From positions 119,132,305 through 119,196,304 of the forward strand of contig CM056743.1 in assembly GCA_029851415.1 (NCBI GenBank): 64,000 bases of DNA. The letters run 5' to 3'. The notes under the pieces are model-generated. The model did no database searches. It saw nothing but the letters and a program-made list of their open reading frames with translations, and was not told where the DNA came from. Source of the DNA: Eretmocerus hayati. Its lineage: Eukaryota; Arthropoda; Insecta; Hymenoptera; Aphelinidae. Each line of letters opens with the position of its first letter. Positions within the stretch are counted from its first letter, which is position 1. Of the stretch, positions 48,215 to 62,300 are shown one piece after another. The position numbers and the translations under genes are program-made.

Positions 48215-51200
48215 TAATTTTTTATTGCAGTGGCGATTCCAGGCAGGCATTGTAACGGTCTAAGGTGATATTCGCCGAAAAATAATCCTCAATAGCTTCA
48301 TCGAAATCGTGGTAGAAAACTGCAACGATTCATTTTCCTCATTTTGGCACAGTAGTGGTTTCACAAAATCAGAAAAGTCAATCAAGAATAATGTGAATTC
48401 TGAAATGAAAGGTCATCGATCCTCATCTCGCTCTATACCACGTGCATTTTAATCTCTCCTCAGAGCAAATCTCTTTTACAAATCCATAACCGACTCACCC
48501 GTTGTGCGACTACATTGACTAAATTCCAATCGAAGCCCGACCGAAAGGACAAGTACTGCTGCGGACAGAAGCTGTTCGCCAATAACTCCATCACTCTCTA
48601 CCCCTCTGAAGTACTATTACACTTGGCTTGCCACGAATCGATTCAAGCTCGTCTGCGTATCTCTTACGTCTGTTGTGGGAGCGCAAAAGGGATCCTGGCT
48701 CATTTGAAATTCCGTCACTCGCAGCGTGCACGCGCCTAGACCTATATACAGCGACGTTTCAGCAATCTAGATCGGCAATTGCGCAGTCAGGTCTGCGAGA
48801 CCGATAAACAGATGTATAGAGATAGAGAAGAGGCCGTCTCTTGTGTTAAAGGGTCGAGATGGGCTTCTCGCAAAGGGCGTACAAATATCGGCCAACTGTC
48901 GTATATACTCGGCCGACCTCCCCTTGATGATACTTGATGAACACACATACCAAGACACTGCAAGCTTGGCATGAGTTCTGTATACCTATGTAACGGGGCG
49001 CCATCGCGTAGTAAAGCGTAAACGGCAAATTTAACCAGAGGCAGAGAAAATAGAGGCGATGTATACGCGGGTTGCTCAGGGAATAAAGTAAAGTCAGTAC
49101 AAAAGCTAGCTAAAGGGAGAGAGAGAGAGAGAGAAAGGTGGCCACTGCACGAGAGCAGCTTCCTGTCGCACACTTGATACGGTATATAGCGATAATGGGG
49201 CTGAGTATACACAGCCCTAAACGCTCGTATACGTGTGGGCATAAGGGCTGAGGGTTGCTTTTGCCGGACGTGTGCAATCCGCCAAGCGACTCACTGCCTA
49301 ATCTGTTACAGTCATAAAACCCTGTTTCGCCGCTTTATCTGTTCCGTCGGGGGCACATATATATATATTGGTGCTATGTGTGCTCCGAGAGCTTATGTAT
49401 CACCCCGCCGTTATACTACCCGCCTATATTTCACACCCTGATCCGCGCTCTCTCTCTCTCTCTCTCTCGTGCCCCGCGTGCGTTATACTCAAAATTCTAC
49501 CACCGACAATTTCCTGGGATATAACATGTATCAGTGTATTTACAACGCTACCCTGATGAATACGCCTCACCCCTCGTATAATAATATTCTTTTATCTTCG
49601 GTCGATCTCTTTCTGTTCTAGAAATGTATCACCCTTGATGCGTCTAACAGCGAGCAAATGCAAACACAATACACACTTTTTTTTTAATGATCTGGTACCG
49701 CAGAGTCGTTGATTTTTGCTGAATAATAGGGTTACGATTTCGCGCTAGTAATGGTGCTCGTGCCCGATAGACTTTTTTTGAAAACATGTGGCTCAGCGTT
49801 GATTCGGCATCAAGGATTTTTTCCAAGTGCGCGCTTCACGACTTCAACTGTATTTTTTCAACGAGCCAGTACAAGATGGATGATCTCTCATATTTCTAGG
49901 TAAAAATAAAAATTTTTTCACCTCCAAGTAATTTTAGACCCAAGTGCCACCATTATAAAGCCTATCCGGACTGTTTGAGCAACGAAAATGATCGATTTTG
50001 TTTGGTTGTAGATCTATTCTGAAAAAAAACATTGCGTTAGATCATCTACACAAAGATATTTTATTCAAAATAATTATCTGACCGTTTCAGGATGATGAGA
50101 AGGAAATTTTAAATTTAGTCTATCAAAAACTCATCACGAAAAAAATTTGAGTCAAACACGATTTTTGTGCTTCAAAATCTCTATACAGACATTGTAGTTG
50201 AAACTATCGTCGAAGTAATGAGTAACCTGATGAATGGTCGAAATTTATAATCATCAAAAATTTGAAACTCTGAAGCAAAATCAACGAAATTTTGGCAATA
50301 GATAGTTTTTTCAAATACAAAATAACGATGGCAGGGTAGTACTTAACAAAACTGGAAAAATTCAGATTCGAAAGTAAAAAAACGCGAGCACCATAAAAAA
50401 TCAGTGCAGATATCGTTCGCATGAATAATATTTGCAAGAAACTTGACATCGCGTCACTGGCAGTAAAGCTTTTTGTCAAAGAGAGATTGGAAGAAAAAAA
50501 TGTTGAGCAAAAAGTTTACACCCTCGCAAAAAAAGTGTCAAGTGCTTGCAGAACTACCATAGCATCGATATTCTGCGGAACGAAACGAGCAAATTTGGTC
50601 GCGCAACAAATGGCACACAATAGGCTGAAATCACACCGAACAGCAATAGTATACGATGTCAGAGCAGTATAACAGAAGCGACTGTGATGGAGAGCGCATT
50701 CGTGCTCAATTGGCGCGGTGAAAATCATTTGGCTTTCGAGCCGGGGTGTCTCGAATAGCTCCCCCTCACTCTATCCACAAATAGGGTGGACTGGCTGCGG
50801 CGTGGCCGAATAATCGTGGCTATACGCGGCGCGTCATCGAAACTAGATGAGAGCTTTCCATGCTCAACGACATGCTCGCGGTGATCCAAGCCTATATCAC
50901 TCCACCCCCTCCCCCCTCCCCCTCCAACCACTCGTACACGCTCGCGTACACGTGTATAACGGTCCCATCATCAGAGCTCGCGCGCGCTTTGCGACATGAA
51001 TTATCAGGGGTGAGATAGATCGAACATGCATTGGACATACACATCTCGTTCGCGTGAAATCTCATTGCCGATCATTACGTCATGCATTATTTATGTCATT
51101 CGTCGCTCCGTGTGTGCAGTCTCGCACTCGTGGTCCATATAACACACATATAAGCGAACAGCCCTGGTGGCGAAGATCGCGTTGTGAGGCGGCAAATCAA

Positions 51201-54200
51201 AATGCATTGCTTATGCAAATATCGCTCGTGCCCCGAGGTCGTGCTCCATCTCTCACTCTCTTTTGATGAACGGAACGGGAGGAGAGCGCAAGCAAAGACA
51301 GAAACGCGGTCTTCGCCTGCTCTGTCGTCGCTCGCGTGGTAGATTTTGTGGATGCTGTATTGCACCAGTGCGAGCGAAAGATGCACAGTAGCCGAGGTAT
51401 ATATAACTATGGTGAACCCCGCCCACTCTGGTCCATGCACCTTCTCTCTCCTGTCCGTGTGCTAATCGCATCCCATCAATTTCAATTTCTCCTTTTTTCT
51501 CACGTGTTCCTCGTCGCGCCAACGACCAACGACTACTTTTTTTTTACTCTTTTCCTCACGTCCAAAGCGCCTCGCGCGTTTCCTCGCCCGTTTGTTCCCC
51601 ATCCAATTTCCATTCTCTGCAGCTTTATGCATACAGTGTAGTCGAATGCAATTCTAGCCTTTTTTCGGCATCCCGACGCTTTGTCGAAAGTCGTTATTAT
51701 TGATCTTTAGAGAATTCACGTACACGTTCATCCGAGTATTTCTCTAATGCATTCAAGCGCAAAATTTTCGAGCGACGTTTTGCACCTAGATGCACAGTGC
51801 AGTGAAATTGGTGAGATAATTTTTCCCTAACAAAGCTTCACGAAGAATAATTTGAACTGAAAAATCAGGCCCATGTAGTAGCCTCGTAAAAAATTATCAA
51901 GTAGACGGAATCAGAATTAGTAGTTGGAAGCTCCAAGAATACCAATTCTTCAACACGAAGAATTTGTATTATTTTCAGTTGCTCGTGGCTCAATCCGCCA
52001 AATGCTCACAACACATGCTGATTTTGGAACAACCAAAGATTCGTCGGTTCGAATCCTTGTCACTAGAATTGATTTGAACATTTTTCAGCATGCCTAATTT
52101 TATTTATTGATACCGTAAGCTCTTCATTTTCCACTGGAATACTGACCTAGCACATGTCGGCCATTTGAGAAGATGCTTTCTTTCGTCGATATGCCATCAG
52201 TTGTATTAATGAAATCGTGAACGACACTCCACAATAGAACCGAACTCCTGTCCGTTGATTGACTGTTGCGACAATGAATCCCCCGCGTATCTATCTAATC
52301 TCCATGCATATCAACGAATTATTCATTTTCCAACACTCATACCGCATGAACCATATTCCACGCGTCATCTATATTCTACAAGTGCACCACACACGCTAGC
52401 GATAACACTCGGCAAAGAAAAGACAGAGAGCGAGAGAGAAAGCTTTTCGTGGTCCTGAACCACCATCAAAGTAGCGAGTAAGAGGGAGGCAGTTGGGGGA
52501 GGCCGGGTGGTCATCCAAGGCCATTCCGCGGTTGGGTATCCAGCCACGACTGTGCGGCTTCTGCGGTTGGACGAAAACTACCTCCTCTCGCTATACCGGC
52601 TCTCTGGTATACATACGTACATAGGAATCTACTGTCGACCATTTGCGCGCCCTCACACCACCTCCAGAGCCACAGCCACAGAGCAGCCAACCAACCCCAT
52701 CACCAGCAACATTCACAGCGCATTCCCTGCAACAGCTGCGCCACGCCGCCCTCGCCGATCGCTCAATAATCTCTATATATCTCTCTCTCTGTTCATGCGA
52801 GCGAGAGGGACTTTGCAGAGCTGTATTTGGTCTATATCCTTATTGTGGTATACCTGTAATGGCTATCGTATATATACGATGTCGGTTGACTGTAGTTGGT
52901 TAAGGGGTTGATACCAACGTCGACGTCGACGTTCGAGGAAGCTAGATTGCCCGGCGTAAAGCTCGCCGTATAAACGCCTCTGTGCCGTCGGTCGTTGTGA
53001 CGCTGTTGGCTGTATGCACTGTGGGGTGAGTGAGATAGAGTGCGGGTGAATCCAGTCGAGAGAAAACCGATGTAGATAGCTTTCTCTTTACTTCTCTGAC
53101 CGGTTAGTTTGCCGTTTCTGCAGTACCGTCTAGAGATAGATAATTTGTTGATGCTCGACGCTGTGTGTCGTACAGCTGAGACTGTTGCCGCTGACGGCAG
53201 AGCTTGCAAGCTTTCGAGGATGTTCATTATTGTGTTCGACGTACATTTTGTGATTGTTCTTCGAATATTGTACCAGATATTACTCTCGCGAGGCTATGTC
53301 AGTCGATATTTTACAACTGGAGATTTCTATGCCATTCCTTGACGATTTTCCCATCGATGGGAAAAATTTCATGAACTATTATCATCAACTTCGATTTTAC
53401 TTTCCTTTCTCAAAATTTTGATTACTTTTCGACATATGTCGAATGTTTGTTCATATACTCATTAATTGACTTGAAACAATTGGATGCAGGCCACGTACAA
53501 TGATTAGATGGATGCTTGATGTATACATTTGATTTTCTATTAACTTACTGAATCTTCCATTGGTCTACCATCATCATTGTACATCAACAGTGCAAGCAAA
53601 TTCGTTCCAATGAAAATTTAAAGTATCCCGATTGATCAAAATGAAAATATCCATGAGCTCGATGAAAGTGACGCTAATTGCAATTATTATTGACGTCATT
53701 TAGCAGCAGTTCCAATGACAACTTGCATTGCAAACATATACTGTGGTCCTTCTCAAAATGCTTTAATCTCTGAGTCATAAATTGAATTAATTAATTTCGC
53801 CTGTTTGAGCTCAAAAATTGAACGACAAGTGATTGAGAGGCGCGTGGAAATAAATCGCGATGAAATTACTCAAAAATAGTATTTTTAAAAACCCTGCACG
53901 TGACAGGCTCTCGCTTTCAACTTGTTAATTGCATTTTGATGCACGGGGAGCAAAAACCTCTCTTTTTTATCTCCTAAATGACGATAGCACCCGATAGTCG
54001 CGCGGCAAATAGAATGATTCGAAATTTCAAGAGCTCGTTCTGTCGACGAGGGGATGCACTCGCGCGTTCGTATATAACTGAAAAAGTGAAATATCTCTCG
54101 ATTTGGGTACTTTTCCGCTATCGCACAAAAAAGCAAACAGAGAAAAAACGAGCGTGACAGGATATGAGAGGGTGCCGAGAGCTCTCTCTCTCTCTCTGTC

Positions 54201-57200
54201 TCTCGCAGATGGGAAATAAAATCGAATGGAAGCGTTCGTTTATCGAATTATCGAGCATGTGCGAGCACGTTGAGACCCGGAGATATATAGCTTTACGTGG
54301 TAGGGGGAGTAGAAAATTGACGCTGATTGAAGGGAGGCGCGACGTTTCACTCATTAAACGTCATTCGTTAGTTCACTCGATACGCGCACACCGAGTTTTC
54401 ACATTTTGTTTGCTCGCGATGCAAAAATTGCCAGGTTGCACGCTCGACGAAAAGGAGGAATGGTATAACGCTGCGTATTCACCTGTCGCACTTCGATATA
54501 CTGCGAGAGGAGGAAATGACAGGCTTGTATCGTATTGAGCGGCGTCGGGGGCTGTCGATGGGATGGGTTCACGCTCGCTGCGGCAACAGAAATCGCTCGT
54601 AGATTTCGGTTTGTTTGATCATTTGTGATGAAAGTCAAAGCTGGTATTACAACGCAAAACCAGTTTTTTGCCCTGTTTGGAATCACACGATGACAGTGTC
54701 AAAGGAAGTTGCAAGCGATGAAACTGTATACGACTGAATTGACGGAATTGAAAAATATCTCGGTCAGATGGGAATTTTTCAAATAATCTGCGTAGATAGT
54801 CAGTGGTGTATGAAAACCTGGCGAAAAATTCGAGGGCACTCTTAGAAATCAGAAATTCGAAAAGGCTGTAATAAGTACGAGGGCGCAATTTTTTCTAATT
54901 GTTTGATATCATTACATCAGTTTAATCAACTTTTCACATTGAACATGTTTGCATCCGGTAAGCACCAATCAACCAGATCCAAGCCAAACCAACACGCAAG
55001 ACCCGATGAGCAGCGTGATTGGAAAATTCTGAGTCAACAACAAGTCGGTCTCAATCCAAAGCAAACGTCGAGCTTTTCTACTGCAGAGCTTCGACTCGCG
55101 GTGCGGTTGTTGTCGCACGCTACGGAGCGCAATGTAGAAGGAATTGGATATAAGGAGCCGAGGGTTAACGCCGCAGCGAAAGCCAATAAATAAATTGGAT
55201 TGGCCAGTGAGCGGCTTTGCGCGTGCAAATGGGATTTCAGCGATTCTGTCGATCAGCACGAGCAGCAAGCAGCTCTTCTAGCGCGTTTGGCTATGCAGTG
55301 GCAATGCCACTATAGAGTCATCCTTCCGGCCTATAATACGCGCAAGCGTGCTCGCTCAAGCGGATACGTGCTAAGGTAACCCGCGCGCTTTTACACGTGT
55401 TTGGCTCTCGATTTTCGCTCCCTCGGTCTCTGCCGTTATCGACCCTTTCTTTGTTACAGCCCTGATGCAGATCAGTGTAAAAAAGACACCCCCGCAACTC
55501 ACCGTGTCACGTGTACTGTATAGAATGATCAAGAGATGAGGAGAGAGTAAAATGAAAAAAAAATAGAGAAGACCCGTCGTCTCGCCGAGGAGAAAAGAGT
55601 TCTTTGCACGCTAGAGCGGCTTTTCCTAACCCCCTCCGCGCTGCACGTAGCTTTTGCTGATGCTCTTTAGGCTAATCCCTTTACGCGTACATGCTATCCA
55701 CCCTCGCGACAACGCAGGCTCACCTCGGGAATTAAAATTGTAGCGTGTTGTGCTAGGAATGGACAGCGACTCCAACAAGAATTAGTCCTTCGTTTGAATA
55801 TCAGAAAGCTAAGACTATTATGAAAACACGATAGCCCGGGCGAAAGTGATTTTCTGTTCCTTTCAGTTTACATCACTTCAGTTCGTTTAAATGATAACTT
55901 TGTTCAACTTTGACTTTGAATCGTTTAACAGGAATAATCGCGATTTGAGCAGGATTCGGAATGCGAGTCGAAATGTCTGTGATTTTGCTTAATCCTTGAC
56001 TGAGCACCCGCGAAAAATTGGCCAGCCGAGGCATTCAAGTTAACTATGGGTACCCAACCAGCTTGTTCATGAGATAAAACGCTTTTGGTCGATGTAATGG
56101 GTTTTCTGGGTATTTTTATCACAACCATGGCTCGAAACTCAAGGATGAACATACGTGGTTGGGAGAATTTTTTTAGTATTTTCTTTGACTCAACTCGCTC
56201 TAATATAGATTGCTGTTCTCAGAATTTCGTACCCATATTTCTCAACGCTTAGGAATCCAATTTGACAATCGAATAGTTATCAACGATGATTGAAGTAATT
56301 CTAACTTGTTAAGCCAGTTGATCATAGATGAGGGAGCAAATAATCGTAGTCAATGTACCCTGGGTTGCCCACGAGAGGTGATCAACTGAAATCAAATTAT
56401 TCATGACATGAGAATTTTGTAAATTATTCCAAACGCGTCATTTCACAGAGGAAAGGTCAAAATATGGGGATCCAGGAGTGTTTCAAAAATATGGAGTGTA
56501 TCGTGGAAATTCGCTTGAGAAATAAAATGTCCCGGGCACCTGGGTACCCGGGTGCTCAGTCGAAGGTCAAAAATATTTTCACGATCCATTAGGATCGAAT
56601 TATTTAGTTCGTCTTTGGTACTGGACATTGTCAACCAAAAAACCATACAGCAAACTACAATGTGTCAGTGAGTCTCAAATTCGGAAGAATTCGAAGGATC
56701 AAAAGTACCCAATAAGAACACACCACTGACCGATGTTTCTAATTTCATCTTTATTCCCCGCATATTGTGTATCATCTATATCCAATAATGGGTTGGCTTA
56801 TTCACCTCCGGGGCAATTATGTGCACATCGCAAGCGATAACGTCACGGCGAGCAGCACGCGCACTTGCCTCGATCACAATGAGGCTGTGCACATCCCGAG
56901 TTATAAATACGCGATGCTTATCCGACGCTCGGGGATGCTACAAATTATGTGGATAAGGGTGATGATATCTTTTTAATTTTATTCCGCTACGTATCGTTCC
57001 AGAAGGTGATACTGGCATAAATATAGATGAGATTCGTGCATCGCTCGCCTCTCGCGGGGAGAGGAGGTTGGGCCAGCATGGTGGTGGTGGTGGTGGTTCA
57101 TATGATGTGAGCCCTTTAATTAACGATAGTGGACCCCGAGATGAATGATGGAAAGCGGGCGTAAGCTGTTGCTTTATCGATAAACTCAGTGTGTACAATA

Positions 57201-59223
57201 TGTATAAGCGTTTTGTAATAACTCGGTGTATAGTAGTGAGTGCCAAGTTTAGCGATCTTGAAAAATTGGCGTTATAAGTAATACATCAGGGCTCCCTCTT
57301 TCTCAAACCATTTCTCTATGCCTGAAACTGCCTGAAGTGCATCTCCATATTTTTTTGTTACCTCAATCAATTTGATCTCTTTAGTAGGCGTTTTAGCTGT
57401 CTCGTGGATTCGATATAATCAATTCTACATTATGGCTAAGATTGTCTCAATACGATTGAACCCTGCCAATGGCGTGTTTGAACGATTTTTTGATGTTAAA
57501 ATTTCAGAAATATCCTCGCCATAATGTGGAACAATTGCAGTGACAAAACTCAAGGAAACTCACTCATCATAGTACAAGAAAAGTATTACAATCATGAGAC
57601 ATACATCAATCTTGCTGTGTCTGATTTTTATTAAATATTTACAACTCTGCAATTACAGCGAATTGCCACGATGAATGAGCGCACAATACATCACATGATT
57701 CATTCAAGTAAACAGTTTGACTTCTTTCGCAATAGCATAATACAACACCAAAGAGCGTATACGATCCGCGTATATATGTGCAAGGTGCAGAGAGTCGATA
57801 ATGTAACATTGTCGACACTAGCAATTCTGCCTCTTTTCTGCAACGCTCGCGTATTTTAGCACGGTACAACGTTGTGAATGCATATGGTATATAGAATCAG
57901 CACTACACACTACTCGCTTGGCCGCGAGCGAGGAGCACAATACATATAGGAAGTGTACAATGCGGACTCATATATTGCAAGCCGCGCGCCGCCGCCGCAA
58001 TCAATATAACGTAATGCTAGTCAACATGCAATAATTAGGTTAATACCACGGCTTTATCGTAACGGTCGCAAAATTGCACGCTCAAACACGCACCACGACA
58101 GCCGTCGATTTTCGCATCAAACACTCGGGCTTATATATTACATGCATCTATATATCGCAAAAAGACCATATATGAAACTCAACGTTTATTCCTACACGCC
58201 CGCCCCCGCAGCCTCGTTTGGTAAACACTTTGCTCTCTCATGGCATCCGCTCGCTCGCTCGCACTCGCAATTATCCACGATTTCAATTCTAATAAAAACA
58301 AATAAATCGCTTCATTGTTTATTATATACAGGAAGATAGAGCACTCTCCGCGAGTGTTGAATAAACGACGCGCAAAATGAAAGAAGCCGAGCGATGGAAG
58401 AGCGCGCGCGATAATACACTCGCGAGAGGTGTTTGTAAACCGGCGCGGGCGTAGAGAGAGAACATCTTCAGAGCCGCTTGTATAATAATTTAAGGTAGTA
58501 GTCTCTCAGCGATGATGAGAAGAAACAGGTACATGCATCCGACTAGCCTCTCCTCGTGCCGCGATCAAGTGGGAATAAAAGAAAAAAACGAGAGGAGAAT
58601 TCGCACGCGAATTGCTTGTTTCTCGGCGTTGCGGTGTAGAAATAAAAAAAACGGGGAAAAGAAACAGGAGAATCGAGAGGGTAGGTGTATTAAAGGATGA
58701 GGAGGAGGAGGAGGTGGGCGAGTATAACGACCGATCGCTTCGCTCAAGAGATTTACGATCCGGTAGCTTTTATGGCGTTTCTCCTCGTTCCCTCGACCCA
58801 CAGTTTTGTCGTCGTCTCGAGTAGTGAGGCCATTTACGCGATAGAACACGCTTTGCGCAAAAAAGCTCAAAGCTCAACTTGCAAATTTCACCTCTAGATA
58901 GGATAATATACAAATCGTAATATCCTATCAATAATTTTACTCTTGATTAAGAGCAAGGTGGTTAACATTTTTAAACGTGTCGGTTGATATTCCGTTTATG
59001 AACCGAGTTGAGAAAATATTGCACTAATCTAACGTTTGAGTGTTCTTAGCCACTCAACTTTTAAATATACCCAAGTTTTGGTTCATTTGGTGGGGAGAAT
59101 GCAAAAATTTGAGATCGAGCACTCGTTACGCTGGTGCAGAATCTTCGCTGAATACGAAAGGTCGAGCGTGTTGATTTTGAGCGTTGGACGTTGTTGAATG
59201 ATTGCGCTTTGTTTGTGTTTCAG
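48215..59223. other. Intron 1 part I, up to exon 2
   Basis: It contains GA/CT tracts (49115-49135, 49448-49468, 54181-54200), a GGT repeat (57080-57097) and a C/T-rich run (50901-50925). An inverted pair GACTGAGCACCCG (55998-56010) and its reverse complement (56549-56561) may bound a small element. A minor frame at 54903-55190 is unrecognised. No nested gene is supported. Confidence 0.5.
57080..57097. repeat. (GGT)6 repeat
   Basis: Six GGT/GTG units in the intron. No coding role is apparent. Confidence 0.8.
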
Positions 59224-59321
59224 GGTCCACCACAGCCTGGGCAGCAGTTCAAATTCACGATACCCGAGTCTTGCGATCGAATCAAAGAGGAATTCAATTT
59301 CCTCCAGGCGCAGTACCACAG
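59224..59321 (+). CDS. gro: groucho (TLE-family co-repressor), coding exon 2
   Basis: The acceptor TTTGTGTTTCAG ends at 59223. The exon has 98 nt: 32 codons and two bases of the next. It encodes [20 protein letters not shown] and then [12 protein letters not shown]. This matches the start of the Groucho/TLE Q (TLE_N) domain, where Drosophila has [19 protein letters not shown] and human TLE1 has [20 protein letters not shown]. The Q domain forms the coiled coil used for tetramerisation and for binding TCF/LEF. The donor CACAG|GTGAGT leaves phase 2, and in other Gro/TLE genes the next codon is Ser (AG+C), followed by LKLECEKL. That next exon is not visible before 64000, so the gene continues outside the window. 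Confidence 0.95.
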
Positions 59322-62300
59322 GTGAGTCTCCTTCCCGATTCTGTTTGTTGATTTTTCACTCGTCCTCCCCCCCCCTCTCCCTTTCTTTCTCTCTCTCTCT
59401 TTGCGCATTCCAGTCGCTCCTTTTTGGTCGACTGCAATATCATGCGCTCGTACACAGCTCAAACTCTCGCGGCTACTATAAATTCTATTTCAGGAAGAAG
59501 CTTCCATTGGGCGTGATGTGCCGCATGCCACGAAATGTCCGCAAAACACCAATTCCGTTCAAAAGCTCCTGACTCTCAATTAGAAAGTTGAGTTGAATGC
59601 TTGAATCATCGTAATAGGGGAGCATAATTGAAGCGCGTTTTTAAATGCAAAAATTGACGCTTGCGATGCTCTGTGTGAAAGTATAACGACTTACATTGTT
59701 ACGATTTTTTCTTGAATATTCGCGTTGCAAGTGAATAATGGAAAGCTCTATTGCATCGGGGTATCGTTGGACATTTCGAGCTTGAATTGCACATTTTACT
59801 TCCAGTGTCACCAACACATATTGAAGATGAGACATAGCAACGTTGATTGAGTAATTGATCGATCATCTTTCTGTAAACTCATAAGTATCCATGATCAATT
59901 TCAACATCGCATACAATTGCGAATATCTTCACATGGGAGGCAAAAAATCGACCAAACCGATACCGAGTGCCTCACTTGCGATAATTCTCATTTTGATATT
60001 CATCTCGAGCATGAGTACGATATTTTCATAAAACTCTTAGTGAGCCACATTTTGGAAGATTTTTGCCGGATTCACGCGCTCGAGTAACCGTATTATCAGA
60101 GAATCTGGAAGCTTTTCACTGGTGAGGGAAATGAATATAGGCATACAAGGAACCTTTCCTTCATCCTTTGTACTCCTCCAGTCCAAGATTAATTAACTCA
60201 TCCTTTTGTAAAAAGTGAATCCTTAAAGGCGCGTTAAGATATCTTCATCGCTCTCTCATTCTCTCTCAATGTGTGTACAAGTCTAATATTCCGAGCTTGC
60301 AAGCTCGATCCGTTCGCGTTGATGGTGTGACAAACACCAGTCCATCGCAGCGCAAACATCCATCAGAGTGAGCTATGCTTTGAAGAGACCAAACGACCGG
60401 GTGCGAAGGCAAACATTAATTCATAATATACTATATACTGTGCTCGGGCGGAGGTGGCTACCAATGTTGTTGCATCATCAAATGCATTTACAAAATTTCG
60501 ACGAAACTGGTATAGATATTTTCATGAAGATACATCTTTACATTCGGTATGTACCAAAAGAGCATGTCGAGCAAGAAGGTTTGGAAAGACCTTTATACTT
60601 CACAGATTGGTGATTGATATCGTTTTCCATGATGTTTAACCAATTTCAATTGACTCAATTGAGCTAACTATTCCGTGATACATATTTGCTTCCTTGTGAA
60701 AATCAATCCTATGAATAGAGTCGAATCTCATTTTTACGTAAATCATAGTATGATTCGGAATACGTGTGAATCGTTAGAATTCAGTACTAAACTCACAATC
60801 GATTTTGTCCTGTCTGTATTAAGCATATAGTTTCTGTGTGCCGTTGATTGTCAATATTGAATTTGTAAGTCTTTCTTGACACTCTGTATTCATGGAACTA
60901 ATCCAATCGTGGGAATTAACTTAATACTAAGTCAAATATACTTTCAATGGCTTTTTATCGATTTGTTGTCATTATTAGTGGTCACAGATACATTCAACTA
61001 ATATTTTACTGCTGGAATTCCCTCTTGTTCGAAACTGTATCATTCATAAGATCTTTCAATTCGCCATAATCGCTGTATGAACAGTCTCTGCTATTAATCA
61101 CAATCATGACAACTTTATCCAATCCATTGAGTGGTTCTACTGAAAGAAACTGCTTCTCATTTTTTCTCCGGTGTAATCAATATCAATGACACACTTATAC
61201 TTGAGAAGTGGAGTAATGAATAAATGGAATAAATCTCCAGAGTAATAAAAAATATTCGTGGTTGGAACGATACCGATTTGGAGGAATGGAAGAAAAAAAC
61301 GCAGCTATTGCTTCAAAACGTTTTGAATTGTATCAATGATTGACAACTTGTTGTACATTGAATCATAGGATCCATTTCTCTCTAGCACTTCGACGTGATT
61401 CATGCTCACTCTATATTTTCAAAACCTCTGACTTTTTCATTTACATCGCTGAATTTTTCTCTCTTTTCGATCGTTCACAGTTGGTTTCAACTCCAATATT
61501 TACTTTGAAGTTTCGATTTTACAATACCCTGCCGGTCAAAAGTTAAAGCTCATTCAAATTCTATCTTTCAATTTTGTAAACTGAACCACTCGGATGTACT
61601 TAACCGAAGAGAATTTCATCTGGGCTCATTTGAAGATTTTTTTACGTAAGATGTCATTTTTCATCTTTATACGCTCGTATTCTTCAAATCTTCACCTTCA
61701 TAGCCTGAAAATGTTCCATAATTTTGATGCTTTTTTGAATACGTTAAATCCGAGCCACAGTTGTCTAGGAATGACACTTGTGGGACCTGAAAGGACAAAT
61801 CTGAAGTTTTAGAATCCGTCCCTGAACTTCGCTCTGTGCCAGTCCCATTCTGAGCTATCAAATTTTCTATGGGGAGGATTTTTAAGCAAAAAATAGCACT
61901 CTAATACAAGAAAGACAGGAATGCCTTTTTTGTACTCTGTAATCTTCATGTCCGGCATCCATCACCTATTTCTGGATCAAGGAAATGAGAATCCTCCGGG
62001 ATGCACCCAGAAATGTGAATGTTTTTCTTCATTGTTTTAATACGGATCATAGTTTTTGCGAAAAATCTTTCCTCAGAGGCAATGTCATAGCTTCGATTGA
62101 GAGTGACATATAGGTATAAAACGTTTGAAAGCGAGTTTTCAAGCTCCGGACTTGTACGTTTAGGTCTTACAAATTCCATGCCAAATCTTTCTGTACCTCA
62201 GATTTGCAGGGGACAGGAAACTTCTCCAAAAGTCATCGATATTCACGCCCAGATGGAGACTTCTAAGGTCAAGCAGAGTGGTTTAATATACGAAATTGAA

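Larger units (their letters stand above)
9821..59223 (+). other. gro: groucho intron 1 (~49.4 kb)
   Basis: Donor GTAAGA at 9821 and acceptor TTTGTGTTTCAG ending at 59223 bound the intron, and both flanking exons are in phase 0. It carries at least seven transposable elements, a 5S-derived sequence and many microsatellites (see separate entries). I found no nested protein-coding gene with family support. Long first introns in developmental regulators often hold enhancers, but no enhancer can be assigned from sequence alone. Confidence 0.8.

Noticed and set aside
51975..52072. tRNA-like sequence (GGTTCGAATCC preceded by TGGCTCAATCCG)
   Set aside because: The B box is perfect, but the T stem pairs at only two of five positions and the acceptor ends do not pair. 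At most it is a decayed tRNA or SINE fragment.
54903..55193. 96-codon plus frame
   Set aside because: The first codon is TTG, and the part after the internal ATG has no known domain. Not enough to call a gene.
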